Of a stretch of DNA of 64,000 bases, positions 45,547-55,330 are shown piece after piece. The translations under genes were made by a program, and so were the position numbers. Each line of letters begins with the position of its first letter. Positions within the stretch are counted from its first letter, which is position 1. The notes below the pieces were generated by a model, which saw only the letters and a list, made by a program, of their open reading frames with translations, made no database searches and was not told the origin of the DNA. Source of the DNA: Bacteroidia bacterium (GTDB lineage: Bacteria; Bacteroidota; Bacteroidia; Chitinophagales; Chitinophagaceae); NCBI GenBank assembly GCA_030426665.1, contig JAUHYD010000016.1:1-64000 (forward strand). The letters run 5' to 3'.

Positions 45547-47862
45547 ATGGCCAAAAAATATAATAAGCAATCCAAACCTACGGTTAAGCAACCTGAAAAG
45601 ACTGAATTAGAAGCAGAAGTGCCAAAGGAAAAAGTACCCTTTGATTTCAAAGATGTTAAGGCGTGGCTATTTGATTTCAGAGGTCAGGCAATTATTGTCG
45701 CTTTGCTTGCCTTTGCGCTTTATTGCAATACGTTCCAACATGAATTCGCTCATGACGATGGAATTGTTATTGTAAAGAACGAGTACGTTCTGGAAGGGTT
45801 TGCGGGTATTCCCGGTATTTTCACAAAAGATGCTTACGATAGTTATTATCGGCAACTAAACACTTCTAATCAACTGAAAGGTGGCCGTTATCGTCCATTG
45901 TCTATGGTTACATTTGCCATAGAGCAGCAGTTGTTGGGTGCAGTAGATAAGGCCGATGTAGATAGTGTGCTGAAACAGACAATATCTTATGGTGTGTCAG
46001 GTCCTACCCAACAGAAACTGGTAAGTAATATGCACGTCCGGCACGTGTTTAACGTGTTGTGGTATATGTTGTCAGTTGTTGTGCTGCTATACTTTTTCCG
46101 GTATATTGTTTTCAGAAAGTACCCGGTTATGGCGCTTATAGCCGCTGTGTTGTTTACGGTTCATCCCATTCATACAGAGGTCGTAGCAAATGTGAAGAGT
46201 CGCGATGAGATAATGTCACTATTGTTTATGTGTCTTACATTTATTTTCGCTTTCCGATATGAAGAGAATCGGAAAAAGTTGTGGCAACTGATTGTAGGGA
46301 TGTTATGTTTTTTTCTTGCATTCCTGTCCAAGGAGTATGCGATTACCATGATTGTATTATTGCCGTTGGCATTTTACATTTTTCGGGGATATTCTTTTTT
46401 CAGAAGCATTACCACAGTATTGCCGTATGCAATGGTGGTAACATTATATTTGGCTGTGCGGCTCAATGCCATAGCCCCGGATTACGGTGTCGGGGTAGAT
46501 ACGTCTGCATTTTCTGATATGGTGCTGAAGTTCTTTCCGTTGCTGGCATTAGGTGCCGGCATATATGGTATGATTACTTTCCTGAAACCTGTTAAAGAGT
46601 TAAAGACTGATAGTGCCATATTTGTTCGAAAGTTTATGATGTTTCTGCCATATTTCGTTTTTGCAGGGCTGTATCTTTTGCTTCGTTTTAAGGCTATACC
46701 CGAGGTGGCTGCCAGTGCGGCTAAAGAGGTGCTGAATAACCCATACCTCTTTGCAGAGGGCAATCAAAAAGTGGCAACCGAGATTTCATCTTCGTTGTAT
46801 TATATCAAGATGTTGCTGTTTCCCCATCCCCTTTCGGCAGACTATTCTTACAATCAAATACCCTACAAAGATTTCGGGCATCCTTTGGTTTGGTTATCAA
46901 TCGTAGTACACCTGGGCATTATTGGGATGATGGTGGCCTTTTTCCCAAAGCGCTCCTTGAATAAATCTGTAGCCAAGTCAGATTTTAGCGTTGATGGAAA
47001 GGCGCTGATTTGTTTTTCAATTGCATTTTACGTGATTCATCTGATTTTGGTAAACAACCTGATTTTTGATATCGGAGCTACTTTGGGTGAGCGCCTGATA
47101 TATCATTCATCTGTGGGCTTTGTCATTATTGTGGCATGGCTGCTGTACAAGGGTATGGAACGCATCCAACCTGCGGGTTTAGGACCAAAAGTGTTGGCAG
47201 GTTTTATGATTGTGGTTGTCGGGTTAATGAGTTTCAAGACTATTGATAGAAATGTGGCATGGAAGAACGATAGTACTTTGTTTGGGACCGACATTAAGAC
47301 GGTACCCAATAGTGTGCTTGTCAATGCAAATGTGGCTGCCTCATACATTACTCTTGCCGATTATGCCGAGGATAGTGCAAGGAGAGAGAAGTATCTTACT
47401 GATGCTGTTAAGATTCTGGACCATACATTATCGATTCACACAAAGTTTGTTGCCGCCTATCTGAATCGAGGTATTGCCTGGTACAAGTTGCAGAACATTG
47501 ATAAAGCCCTGGAGAATGTAAACAAGGTTAAGGAACTGTACCCAACCTATCCTACATTGCCCGGCATGTATAAGTTGATTTGTGATTATTACTTGAAAGC
47601 CGGCTGGGAAAAATATGGTAAATTCGGAAAGTATCCTGAGGCAATTGCAATGTATAAGGCCGGACTTAAAATAGACTCTACTAACGTAGATCTATGGTAT
47701 AATATGGGTGGCGCATATTATACAAATAGGCAACCGCAGGAGGCCGTAGAAGCCTTTAGTAAAGCACTGGAGATAAGCCCGGACAACGAGCAATCCAAAC
47801 GAGGATTGAGTGCCGCGCTGCAGATGCTGAACGGCACAGGTGGTCAGGTACAGCGTAAGTAA
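45547..47862 (+). CDS. TMTC-like GT-C glycosyltransferase with C-terminal TPRs
   Basis: The 771-residue membrane protein has about ten predicted membrane helices (residues ~40-560) and then TPR repeats (~590-760: VDLWYNMGGAYYTNRQPQEA, KALEISPDNEQSKRG). The first luminal/periplasmic loop holds the acidic DDGIVIVKN, and a later loop holds VHPIHTEVVANVKSRDEIMS, both typical of TMTC-family O-mannosyltransferases of the GT-C fold. By family it would move a sugar from a lipid-linked donor to proteins on the far side of the membrane, with the TPRs helping to bind substrate. The substrate is not known. Some Bacteroidota O-glycosylate secreted proteins, so this gene is a candidate for that role; this is inference. 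Confidence 0.8.
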   Translation: MAKKYNKQSKPTVKQPEKTELEAEVPKEKVPFDFKDVKAWLFDFRGQAIIVALLAFALYCNTFQHEFAHDDGIVIVKNEYVLEGFAGIPGIFTKDAYDSYYRQLNTSNQLKGGRYRPLSMVTFAIEQQLLGAVDKADVDSVLKQTISYGVSGPTQQKLVSNMHVRHVFNVLWYMLSVVVLLYFFRYIVFRKYPVMALIAAVLFTVHPIHTEVVANVKSRDEIMSLLFMCLTFIFAFRYEENRKKLWQLIVGMLCFFLAFLSKEYAITMIVLLPLAFYIFRGYSFFRSITTVLPYAMVVTLYLAVRLNAIAPDYGVGVDTSAFSDMVLKFFPLLALGAGIYGMITFLKPVKELKTDSAIFVRKFMMFLPYFVFAGLYLLLRFKAIPEVAASAAKEVLNNPYLFAEGNQKVATEISSSLYYIKMLLFPHPLSADYSYNQIPYKDFGHPLVWLSIVVHLGIIGMMVAFFPKRSLNKSVAKSDFSVDGKALICFSIAFYVIHLILVNNLIFDIGATLGERLIYHSSVGFVIIVAWLLYKGMERIQPAGLGPKVLAGFMIVVVGLMSFKTIDRNVAWKNDSTLFGTDIKTVPNSVLVNANVAASYITLADYAEDSARREKYLTDAVKILDHTLSIHTKFVAAYLNRGIAWYKLQNIDKALENVNKVKELYPTYPTLPGMYKLICDYYLKAGWEKYGKFGKYPEAIAMYKAGLKIDSTNVDLWYNMGGAYYTNRQPQEAVEAFSKALEISPDNEQSKRGLSAALQMLNGTGGQVQRK

Positions 47863-48080
47863 GGGCTACTTAATATCACCACTAACAATATTGATGTTCC
47901 CGCCAGACCTGATTGTAGTTTAGGTGGCTTTGGTTAAGTTCGTGGTATAGTAAGTTAGTTAATTGGTATTACTCGGTTGATGCAACAGATAAGTTGATAC
48001 ATAGGGCTATTAACATAGTGACGTTTTTTTAACAACCTGCCTCGCATTTTTTCCCCTACATTTATACGAGAAAGTAAATT

Positions 48081-50696
48081 ATGAGGATACAACGTGCCGC
48101 TCCTGTCAATGAGTTTTTGGCCAAACTTATTTTTCTGGTGTTGCCCACAGCGATAGTAGGGTTCTTTCTGCTACAGAGTGTCAACGAATATTACTCAATT
48201 CTCCGCAATGATGCCTTTCGTCAGGCGTTATTTTTCGGGGCGGGAATGGGTGTGTCTGCCTTGTTTTACTCATTTCGTTTCCGCTTTTTACCAACGTATA
48301 TTTTGCTCCTTTTCGGGATGTACCTGATGTATCAGGGGCTTGATAAATATGAAACGGGAGAGTTTGATGCCTTTTTCATTGCAAGGCAATTTCAGATTCT
48401 GGCCATTTTGGTTGGGGCAGGATGGTTGATGGGGTGGGGATTTCTGCGCATGCGGTATTGGTCGGTTTTCGTTGCCGCTGCAACGCTTTGTGGATGTGTA
48501 CTTGTAATTGCCAAAGGCGATGTAGAAACCGTGAAAGGCCTGTTGATGTCGTTTGCACCGGCGCTGCTATATGGCGTATATATTGTTTTTACAGCAGAAC
48601 AAATATATAATTACAAGGATAAAAGCCAGAAATTCTGGTGGTTTCTTACAAGAAGGCTCTCGCTGTTTCTGATTATCTCAATAGGTTTTCTGGGAAGTAT
48701 TATCTACTGGCGGCGCGCCGAGATACAGGAAACGGTAGACAATTACGGCGGAAAGGGAAAGGAGGGGCAGAATAGTATGCTCAAAAAGAACAAAGACAAC
48801 TCCTTCGACCTTAAGGATTATTCGCGTTTAAGTGGAGCATTGGGCAGAAGTAATGAGTTATTGTTTTGTGCGCATATCAATAACTATTTCCCGGAATCGG
48901 AAATTCCTAATCCGCTTTACCTGACCGCATTTTACTTTACCAAGTTCGATACGCTTACCGAAACATTTGAACGGGATTCTACCATTCCATATAACGACTT
49001 GTTCGAGCCCGACCCGTCTAAGATTGCGCTCTTTAATACAAAGTACGACTCATCTGTTATTGAAAACAGCATGGGCGAAAAGCTGCGACAAACGGTAGAG
49101 ATTGAGGTGTATAGTAAGACGCTGTCAGACAATACCTATCTGGCACCCAATGTCGGTTATTTTGTCCAGCCGATTACCATTGAGAAGGACTTTAGAAAGG
49201 AGTTTAAATCGGCATTCAGGGCCAAAAGTTATGTTTCTGCCCTCAATAGTGCCTATTTTGTTTATAATGTAGATAATCCTGAGATTAAGAAGTTTCAGGA
49301 AATGAGGTTCAGCCTCCTGAGGAAAGTAGGAGGGTACGAAGGGATGGATGAGCGGTTTATGAAATATTATACTTTCATGCCTTCCAATAGCAAGTTTGCA
49401 CCTATCAGTAAGCTGGCCCATGAAATTGCCGATAGCGCGGAAACCGCAGTAGATAAAGTGCTGGCTATTCGTGATTATTTTCTTTCGAAAGACGAGAACG
49501 GTAAACGTTTGTATGAATATACAGACAATCCCGGCATTCCTGATTTGCCCAATGCATCCAAGCTGATGTACTTTCTGAATGATAACCATAAAGGCTATTG
49601 CGCCTACTTTGCCGGTGCAACGCTTTTTATGTTGCGGTCGTTGGGTATCCCTTCACGAATAGCAGTAGGCTTTCTTACAGAAGATAGGAGCGACAAGAAT
49701 AAAGGATGGTATTGGTATTATGCTAATCAGGCACACGCCTGGGTGCAGGTATATTTTCCGGGCTATGGTTGGTTAGACTTTGATACAACAGTTGGCAACG
49801 ACAACGAAAATCGCTCGACGCCACAACCGGATGGTACACCACCAATGCAACCACCTAAGGCATGGTTGGCAGCGGAAGGAATCGTTGTAGATGTTGATAC
49901 GTTGAGGAAAACTATGGAGATGCTCGTAAAGCAGTTTGTGTTTCATGATAAGGAGTACAAGCCAACTGACTCCACCAAGGTGCAGATGGACATGAAGGTA
50001 GCCGTCATTTACCGAGATAGTATTGCGATACCACTCAGCAAATTACAAATTGGGGACGAAGGAACTGCTGTGTCTTACTCAGAGGCAATGAAGCGGCTGC
50101 ATCCTAGAAACGGAGAAAACGCACGGGACTTGGTAAAAAGGTTTCCGGATGCTGTTCCTGTTGACGAAGTATATGTAAAACGGAAAGATGTCGCCGCGCC
50201 CAAAGATGAGCCTCCCGTTAAACAAGCTGATAAGCCGGTGTCAGTTAAAGATATGCTGGCAAAGGCAATGGTGCTGATAGGAGGTATTGCATTGATTCTA
50301 CTATTATTGCCCTCACTCGTACTTCGTTATTATTTGTTGCGGTACAGAAACGCCGCAGCTGATAAAAGCAAGCCTTATTGGGCGTATCGGGCGGCCACTT
50401 ATTATCTGCACATGACGGGTATTGTACGCGGAGTAAAGACCCCTATGCAGTTTGCAAAAGATACTGTGGACCCGATGCTTGGTACTGACTTTTCAGGATT
50501 TATGAATGTATATTTGAAACGAAAGTATGCGAAGCAGCCTTTGTCTGCATCAGAGCAGGAGCGCGTTAATACATTTTTGTATCCTTTTCTTAAACAAATC
50601 AGAAAAGGTACAAAGGCTGCCCAACGGCTTGCAGGCTTCATGAGTCCGTTACGATGTGTTTCGTTTTTTGTGATGCCTGAAGATGATATAGTATGA
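48081..50696 (+). CDS. Transglutaminase-like membrane protein
   Basis: The 871-residue protein has about six N-terminal membrane helices (to ~residue 215), then a soluble region with a transglutaminase-like core: GYCAYFAGATLFMLRSLGIP (Cys507), QAHAWVQVYFPGYGWLDFD (His552, Asp566). Another membrane helix lies at ~735-755 and a cytoplasmic tail follows. The plan (N-terminal helices, core, C-terminal helix) matches the TgpA/TransgluC family, whose function is poorly known. A papain-like peptidase or ligase acting on envelope peptides is likely. A TAnnTTT-like box (TACATTTA, near 48059) precedes the ATG; its last base deviates. Confidence 0.85.
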   Translation: MRIQRAAPVNEFLAKLIFLVLPTAIVGFFLLQSVNEYYSILRNDAFRQALFFGAGMGVSALFYSFRFRFLPTYILLLFGMYLMYQGLDKYETGEFDAFFIARQFQILAILVGAGWLMGWGFLRMRYWSVFVAAATLCGCVLVIAKGDVETVKGLLMSFAPALLYGVYIVFTAEQIYNYKDKSQKFWWFLTRRLSLFLIISIGFLGSIIYWRRAEIQETVDNYGGKGKEGQNSMLKKNKDNSFDLKDYSRLSGALGRSNELLFCAHINNYFPESEIPNPLYLTAFYFTKFDTLTETFERDSTIPYNDLFEPDPSKIALFNTKYDSSVIENSMGEKLRQTVEIEVYSKTLSDNTYLAPNVGYFVQPITIEKDFRKEFKSAFRAKSYVSALNSAYFVYNVDNPEIKKFQEMRFSLLRKVGGYEGMDERFMKYYTFMPSNSKFAPISKLAHEIADSAETAVDKVLAIRDYFLSKDENGKRLYEYTDNPGIPDLPNASKLMYFLNDNHKGYCAYFAGATLFMLRSLGIPSRIAVGFLTEDRSDKNKGWYWYYANQAHAWVQVYFPGYGWLDFDTTVGNDNENRSTPQPDGTPPMQPPKAWLAAEGIVVDVDTLRKTMEMLVKQFVFHDKEYKPTDSTKVQMDMKVAVIYRDSIAIPLSKLQIGDEGTAVSYSEAMKRLHPRNGENARDLVKRFPDAVPVDEVYVKRKDVAAPKDEPPVKQADKPVSVKDMLAKAMVLIGGIALILLLLPSLVLRYYLLRYRNAAADKSKPYWAYRAATYYLHMTGIVRGVKTPMQFAKDTVDPMLGTDFSGFMNVYLKRKYAKQPLSASEQERVNTFLYPFLKQIRKGTKAAQRLAGFMSPLRCVSFFVMPEDDIV

Positions 50697-50756
50697 TTTA
50701 TAAGTTGATGTGGTTTTTGTGACTTCGCAGGTAGATTTTTTTGGCAGATAAAATGA

Positions 50757-51635
50757 ATGAATATGAAGAAAGTGTTTGGTTTTTTTGCAGGGCTATTGGT
50801 ATTACTTTCCAATGGTGCAGTAATGGCACAGCCTGCCGATGCAGGTAATTCGTTACTATGGAAAGTAACGGGTAATGGATTAAAGCAACCTTCGTTTGTA
50901 TTCGGCACCATTCATCTGATTTGCAAAGATGACTATTTATGGACTCCTGCAATGCAGCGGGCATTAGACAGCAGTAGTAAGTTGTGTCTGGAAATGGATA
51001 TGGATGACATGAACGTGATGATGGCGGCTCAGACTGGTTTGATGGACATGCATGGAAAAAAGCTGTCAGAATACTTCACAGATATGCAATATCGATTGCT
51101 TTCTGAATATGTGAAGGATAGTATAGGAATTGAAATGATGATGCTTGAAATGATGAAACCGATAGCATTGCAAATGTTGATGACTGCCCGTGTTAGCTAT
51201 TGTGACTCTCCGGTATCGTACGAAGAACAAATTATGGATGTAGTGAAAGGTGAGGGGAAAGAAATTATTGGGCTGGAAACGCCCGAAGAACAGATATCGG
51301 CATTAGAGAGTATTCCTGCCGATAGTGTGGTAGCGTCTATAATGAAGTCTATTATGGAAGACAACGGAGACAGAGGAGAGTACAACAGATTGGTAGGGGC
51401 GTTTAAAAAGCAGAATATAGATAGTCTGCATAAAATAATTATGGAATCTGAAGATGTGTCCTCATCAACAAGTGTTTTGTTGACAGATAGAAATGATAGA
51501 TGGATAAGTAGGATGAAGGGCATGATGGATAAGTCTTCTGTATTTTTTGCTGTCGGTGCGGGTCACCTTGCCGGGAAGAAAGGTGTTTTGGCTTTGTTGC
51601 GGGCGCAGGGGTACGAAGTTGTACCGGTAAAGTAA
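50757..51635 (+). CDS. TraB/GumN-family exported protein
   Basis: The 292-residue protein has a signal peptide (MNMKKVFGFFAGLLVLLSNG, cleaved near AMAQ) and the TraB/GumN signatures: FVFGTIHLICKDDYLWTPAM near the N-terminus, LETPEEQISAL in the middle and AVGAGHLAGKKGVLALL at the C-terminus with the conserved His. The family is a proposed metallopeptidase (the GTIH and GHL His residues would bind metal). Length is typical. ATGs at 50757 and 50763 are both usable. It follows the transglutaminase gene after 60 bases. Confidence 0.88.
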   Translation: MNMKKVFGFFAGLLVLLSNGAVMAQPADAGNSLLWKVTGNGLKQPSFVFGTIHLICKDDYLWTPAMQRALDSSSKLCLEMDMDDMNVMMAAQTGLMDMHGKKLSEYFTDMQYRLLSEYVKDSIGIEMMMLEMMKPIALQMLMTARVSYCDSPVSYEEQIMDVVKGEGKEIIGLETPEEQISALESIPADSVVASIMKSIMEDNGDRGEYNRLVGAFKKQNIDSLHKIIMESEDVSSSTSVLLTDRNDRWISRMKGMMDKSSVFFAVGAGHLAGKKGVLALLRAQGYEVVPVK

Positions 51636-51688
51636 AGTTGCAGTTTCGGTTCGTGATAAAGGATACTGCTATTTGTGAGATATGCGGT

Positions 51689-51696
51689 TAACTTTG
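51689..51696 (+). promoter_or_regulatory. Bacteroidota -7 box for the glycosyltransferase/rsmG pair
   Basis: TAACTTTG matches TAnnTTTG and ends 5 bases before the GTG start at 51701, implying a leaderless transcript. Confidence 0.45.
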
Positions 51697-51700
51697 GGGG

Positions 51701-52822
51701 GTGATATTTGTTCTGTTTATAGTTGTGGCAATTCAATGTGGCTACGCCTTCTTTTTTTTATGGGGGCTTAGGAAAGCACGCTTGGCTACGCAGTTATCTG
51801 AATCAACAAATAAGCAGTTTGTTTCCGTAATTATTTGTGCAAAAAACGAAGCAGAGAACCTGTCTAAACACCTTTCCACTGTTTTAGAGCAGAATTACTG
51901 TGGTCGCGACGGTAATAGATTATTTGAGGTTATAGTAGTAAACGACTGCTCCGAAGACAAAACTGAAGAAACGTTACGGGGGTACTGTAAAACCTATCCG
52001 CAGCTGAAAGTGCTTACTATCGCTCCCGATTCATCCGAAAATATTAAAGGCAAGAAAGCGGCCTTAGCAAAGGGCGTTGCAGCCGCTCGTGGAGAATGGC
52101 TGCTATTTACTGATGCCGATTGCAAGGTGTCTGGTAGGTGGATAGATTTAATGACCCGACCGCTTACAAACGGTAAGGAGATCGTTGCCGGATATGGTGG
52201 CTACAACGAAGGAGTTGGATTGCTTAATAAGTTCATCAGGGCAGAAACCATGCACTCATTTATCCAGTACAATGCTTATACGCATGTAGGGATGCCTTAT
52301 ATGGCGGTCGGCCGAAATATGGCATGTGTAAGGTCGGTAGCAGAGCGGGTGATGGCGGACGAGCTGTGGTCGGTGATACCGTCTGGCGATGATGATTTAC
52401 TGGTGCGTATTGCCGGGACTAAGGACAATGTAGCTATCGTTTGTGACCGGGAGAGTTTTACGTATTCTTCTACAAAGGAATCGTGGTCAGATTGGGTACA
52501 GCAGAAACAAAGGCACCTTTCAACCGGGAAGTATTACAAGCCCAGTGTGAAGCTGCTATTGGGACTTTATGGTGTGACTCATGCATTGGTATGGGTTTTA
52601 ACTGTGTTATCACTGTTTCAGACGTCGCTGTGGTGGTGGTTGGCTATTGGTTTATTCTTAATAAGGGCACTCGTATTTAGCGGCGTATGGAATTTTGCTG
52701 AAAAGAGGTTAGGCGAAAAAGGTTTTGTTTATTTCTTTCCGGTGTTCGATTTCGGGTGGTTGATTTATAACTTTGCGTTCTTACCATATATAGCATGGAA
52801 AAACAAGACAAATTGGAAATAG
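51701..52822 (+). CDS. Family 2 glycosyltransferase, membrane type
   Basis: The 373-residue protein starts at GTG 51701. It has an N-terminal membrane helix, the GT2 core with VSVIICAKNEAENLSKHL, VIVVNDCSEDKTEETL, the DxD motif in LLFTDADCK and PSGDDDLLVRIA, then the motif QKQRHLSTGKYY in place of the usual QxxRW. Two or three C-terminal membrane helices follow. It transfers a sugar from an NDP donor to an unknown acceptor at the membrane. It overlaps rsmG by 28 bases, so the two are co-transcribed. Confidence 0.9.
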   Translation: MIFVLFIVVAIQCGYAFFFLWGLRKARLATQLSESTNKQFVSVIICAKNEAENLSKHLSTVLEQNYCGRDGNRLFEVIVVNDCSEDKTEETLRGYCKTYPQLKVLTIAPDSSENIKGKKAALAKGVAAARGEWLLFTDADCKVSGRWIDLMTRPLTNGKEIVAGYGGYNEGVGLLNKFIRAETMHSFIQYNAYTHVGMPYMAVGRNMACVRSVAERVMADELWSVIPSGDDDLLVRIAGTKDNVAIVCDRESFTYSSTKESWSDWVQQKQRHLSTGKYYKPSVKLLLGLYGVTHALVWVLTVLSLFQTSLWWWLAIGLFLIRALVFSGVWNFAEKRLGEKGFVYFFPVFDFGWLIYNFAFLPYIAWKNKTNWK

Positions 52823-53448
52823 TATCTAAGTACTTCGGCGACTTCACGGAGCAGCAGACTAATCAGCTCCGGCAGTTAGAGGCCTTATACACTGAGTGGA
52901 ACGAAAAGATAAATGTCATATCCCGGAAAGATATAGATGCACTTTACGAAAAGCATGTGCTGCACTCTCTGGCTCTGGCAGTAGTGTGTCCCTTCGATAA
53001 AGGAGCTAGGGTAGTGGACATCGGTACCGGTGGCGGTTTTCCGGGTATTCCATTGGCTATCTTTTTTCCTGAGGTCGAGTTTCTTTTGTCCGATAGCATC
53101 GGTAAAAAGATAAAAGTAGTCCAGGAAGTGGCCGACGCAATAGGGTTGAAGAATGTGACTGCAGTACATACCAGGGTAGAGGAGATAAAGGGCAGAACGT
53201 TCGACTATGCAGTGTCACGTGCAGTAGCTCCGCTCAAAGACCTGTGGCGGTGGGTGAATCCAATGCTGGCACGGGGACAGAAAGGTGAGGAACTGCCAAA
53301 CGGACTTATCTGCCTGAAAGGCGGCGACCTGACTAACGAAATCAAGGATACCGGGCTCAAGAGAATTATACAGGCATGGAGTGTTCATGATATATTTCCG
53401 GAACCTGCATTCGAGGAAAAATTCGTTGTTTACATACCCAAGCTGTAA
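52795..53448 (+). CDS. rsmG: 16S rRNA (guanine527-N7)-methyltransferase
   Basis: The 217-residue enzyme methylates N7 of G527 in 16S rRNA using S-adenosylmethionine. It has the N-terminal LYTEWNEKINVISRKDIDAL and the HVLHSLALA helix, the SAM motif VVDIGTGGGFPGIPLAI, the RVEEIKGRTFDYAVSRAVAP motif and LICLKGGD. It shares 28 bases with the upstream glycosyltransferase gene. Length is normal. Confidence 0.97.
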   Translation: MEKQDKLEIVSKYFGDFTEQQTNQLRQLEALYTEWNEKINVISRKDIDALYEKHVLHSLALAVVCPFDKGARVVDIGTGGGFPGIPLAIFFPEVEFLLSDSIGKKIKVVQEVADAIGLKNVTAVHTRVEEIKGRTFDYAVSRAVAPLKDLWRWVNPMLARGQKGEELPNGLICLKGGDLTNEIKDTGLKRIIQAWSVHDIFPEPAFEEKFVVYIPKL

Positions 53449-53458
53449 CATCTTTTCT

Positions 53459-53466
53459 TACTTTTG
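53459..53466 (+). promoter_or_regulatory. Bacteroidota -7 box for the yebC-family gene
   Basis: TACTTTTG matches TAnnTTTG, 11 bases after the rsmG stop and 34 bases before the ATG at 53501. Confidence 0.5.
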
Positions 53467-53500
53467 CGGTCTGATTTTTTTAATACAATAACTTAATTAT

Positions 53501-54211
53501 ATGGGTAGGATTTTTGAAGTTCGTAAGTCGTCTATGTTTGCCCGGTACGACCGTATGGCGAAACAGTTTAGCCGGGTAGGTAAGGAAATTGCAATTGCTG
53601 TAAAGAAAGGTGGTCCTGACCCCGACAATAATCCGTCGCTACGTCGTGTGATACAGAATGCTAAGTCCTTTAATATGCCCAAGGACAGGATAGAAGCTGC
53701 TATCAAGAATGCAATGGGTAAGGATACCAGCAACTACGACGAGGTGTTGTACGAAGGATATGCTCCTCACGGTATTGCTATATTGGTAGTAACAGCAACA
53801 GACAATACTACGCGTACGGTGGCAAACGTTCGTTCTCACTTTAATAAAGGTGGTGGCTCGCTTGGAAACAGTGGCTCTGTTGGTTTTCTTTTCAAGCATT
53901 TGGGTATGTTTAAGATTGCCGCTGATGCTATGGATATTGAAGAAATGGAACTGGAACTGATAGATTACGGTTTGGAAGAAGTAGGGGAGGATAGCGAAGG
54001 TAATATCATAGTTAGATGTGGTTTTACTGATTTTGGAAATATGCAGAAGGCGCTTGAGGAGAAGGGTATTACCCCTATTTCTTCGGAACTGGAGTGGATA
54101 CCGGAAAATACAATTGAAATTACTGAGGAACAATCAGAAGATGTATTTAAGCTGATTGCTCGTCTTGAAGAAGACGATGACGTTCAGCACGTATTTCATA
54201 ATATGGGATAG
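53501..54211 (+). CDS. YebC/PmpR-family protein
   Basis: The 236-residue protein matches the YebC/TACO1 family: MGRIFEVRKSSMFARYDRMA, SLRRVIQNAKSFNMPKDRIE, VLYEGYAPHGIAILVVTATD, NVRSHFNKGGGSLGNSGSVG and the acidic C-terminal half. Family members have been described as transcription regulators and as factors that ease translation of difficult peptides. The family usually begins with a segment ending in WANI, and here it begins GRIFEVRKSSMF. Length is normal. Monocistronic, with its own promoter and terminator. Confidence 0.95.
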   Translation: MGRIFEVRKSSMFARYDRMAKQFSRVGKEIAIAVKKGGPDPDNNPSLRRVIQNAKSFNMPKDRIEAAIKNAMGKDTSNYDEVLYEGYAPHGIAILVVTATDNTTRTVANVRSHFNKGGGSLGNSGSVGFLFKHLGMFKIAADAMDIEEMELELIDYGLEEVGEDSEGNIIVRCGFTDFGNMQKALEEKGITPISSELEWIPENTIEITEEQSEDVFKLIARLEEDDDVQHVFHNMG

Positions 54212-54238
54212 AGACTGAGGCTATTTAGTATTTGCGGG

Positions 54239-54272
54239 AAAGCTCATGATATTGCATCATGGGCTTTTTCTT
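54239..54272 (+). terminator. Rho-independent terminator of the yebC-family gene
   Basis: A 12-bp stem (AAAGCTCATGAT with ATCATGGGCTTT, one G-U pair) with a 5-nt loop and a T-rich tail, 27 bases after the stop. Confidence 0.8.
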
Positions 54273-54388
54273 TGGTAGCGTTTTTTACAAATTAATCTGC
54301 TTCTTGTAAGTGAAACCACTTTTAATGAGGTAAACTTGTATCTCCACTTTATTAGTGATTTATACGACTCAATTAATTGGCACTTTCA

Positions 54389-55324
54389 TTACTTGTTTTT
54401 GTTCGGGACATTTTTAAGCAGCTCAATTAGTTTCGCATTAAACTTCTTAACGCCATTTTGATTTAGATGATCAGCATCGAAAAAATATAGGGAATCGTCC
54501 AAATTCATGATTTTATTGAAGTTGATGTAGGTTGCGTATGTTCCCATTAAACTATCAAAATAATTGTTGTTGGTGTACCTGTAATAATTAGCCTTTGGTA
54601 AGGGGGCATAAGTCAGCATCAATTCGATGTTTCTTTCTTTTAGCATATTTACTATTTCTGCCAAATTTTTAATCTGTATTTGGTTTAACGTAATCTCTTT
54701 CTTTTTTAGCTGCGTCGGTATATAGTGTCTCATTTTTCTTTCCACAAAACCACCGGCAATATACCGGTCAGTACCCTTACTTATAGGTTCGGTATATGTT
54801 TTGTTCAGCCCTATGAAGTCGCACATCAAGCCGTATAGAAAGGTATTGTATGTTTTTATATTGTTGATTTTTAGAGCCATTTTTAGTGAATGAATATCAT
54901 TCTTGTCGTTGGAAATAATATCCAGAGATGACTCTACACCATCAATAGATAGGGTGTAGGGGTACACTTCGTATATCACCATTTTTGGGTTTAGCGCATT
55001 TAAATACCTGTCTAGTAGAACCTTTGTTTGAATAGGTGTTTGAGCACTGGAACCCAAGTTGAATGTTCTATAGCCACTGTCTGAAAATATCCGTGTATCG
55101 AATCCTCTATAAGCATGAGAAGAACCCAAGAAAAGAATATCAACGTTGTGATAGTTCTTTATGTTAGCAATCCGGGAATGCATATGCCCCCAGGAGCCTA
55201 TACGGTAGTTGATATTTGGCTTAAGTACATTTGGTGCAAAGCTTCCCCAAAGAAATAAGGCAATGATGTAAAACACCATCGCAAAGAGTGTAAATGAAAA
55301 TATATTTATAGCGAATTTTCTCAA
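54389..55324 (-). CDS. SGNH-like partner of the MBOAT acyltransferase
   Basis: The 311-residue protein has one N-terminal membrane helix (~5-28) and a soluble SGNH-like domain: DILFLGSSHAYRGFD carries the catalytic-type Ser, and FFDADHLNQNGVKKF carries the Asp and His. It starts 6 bases after the MBOAT stop and is clearly co-transcribed. In alginate- and DltB-type systems a paired SGNH or DHHW protein finishes transfer of an acyl group brought across the membrane by the MBOAT protein. The acceptor here is unknown. The residues fit an active hydrolase or transferase. Confidence 0.8.
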   Translation of the reverse strand: MRKFAINIFSFTLFAMVFYIIALFLWGSFAPNVLKPNINYRIGSWGHMHSRIANIKNYHNVDILFLGSSHAYRGFDTRIFSDSGYRTFNLGSSAQTPIQTKVLLDRYLNALNPKMVIYEVYPYTLSIDGVESSLDIISNDKNDIHSLKMALKINNIKTYNTFLYGLMCDFIGLNKTYTEPISKGTDRYIAGGFVERKMRHYIPTQLKKKEITLNQIQIKNLAEIVNMLKERNIELMLTYAPLPKANYYRYTNNNYFDSLMGTYATYINFNKIMNLDDSLYFFDADHLNQNGVKKFNAKLIELLKNVPNKNK

Positions 55325-55330
55325 GTCGGT

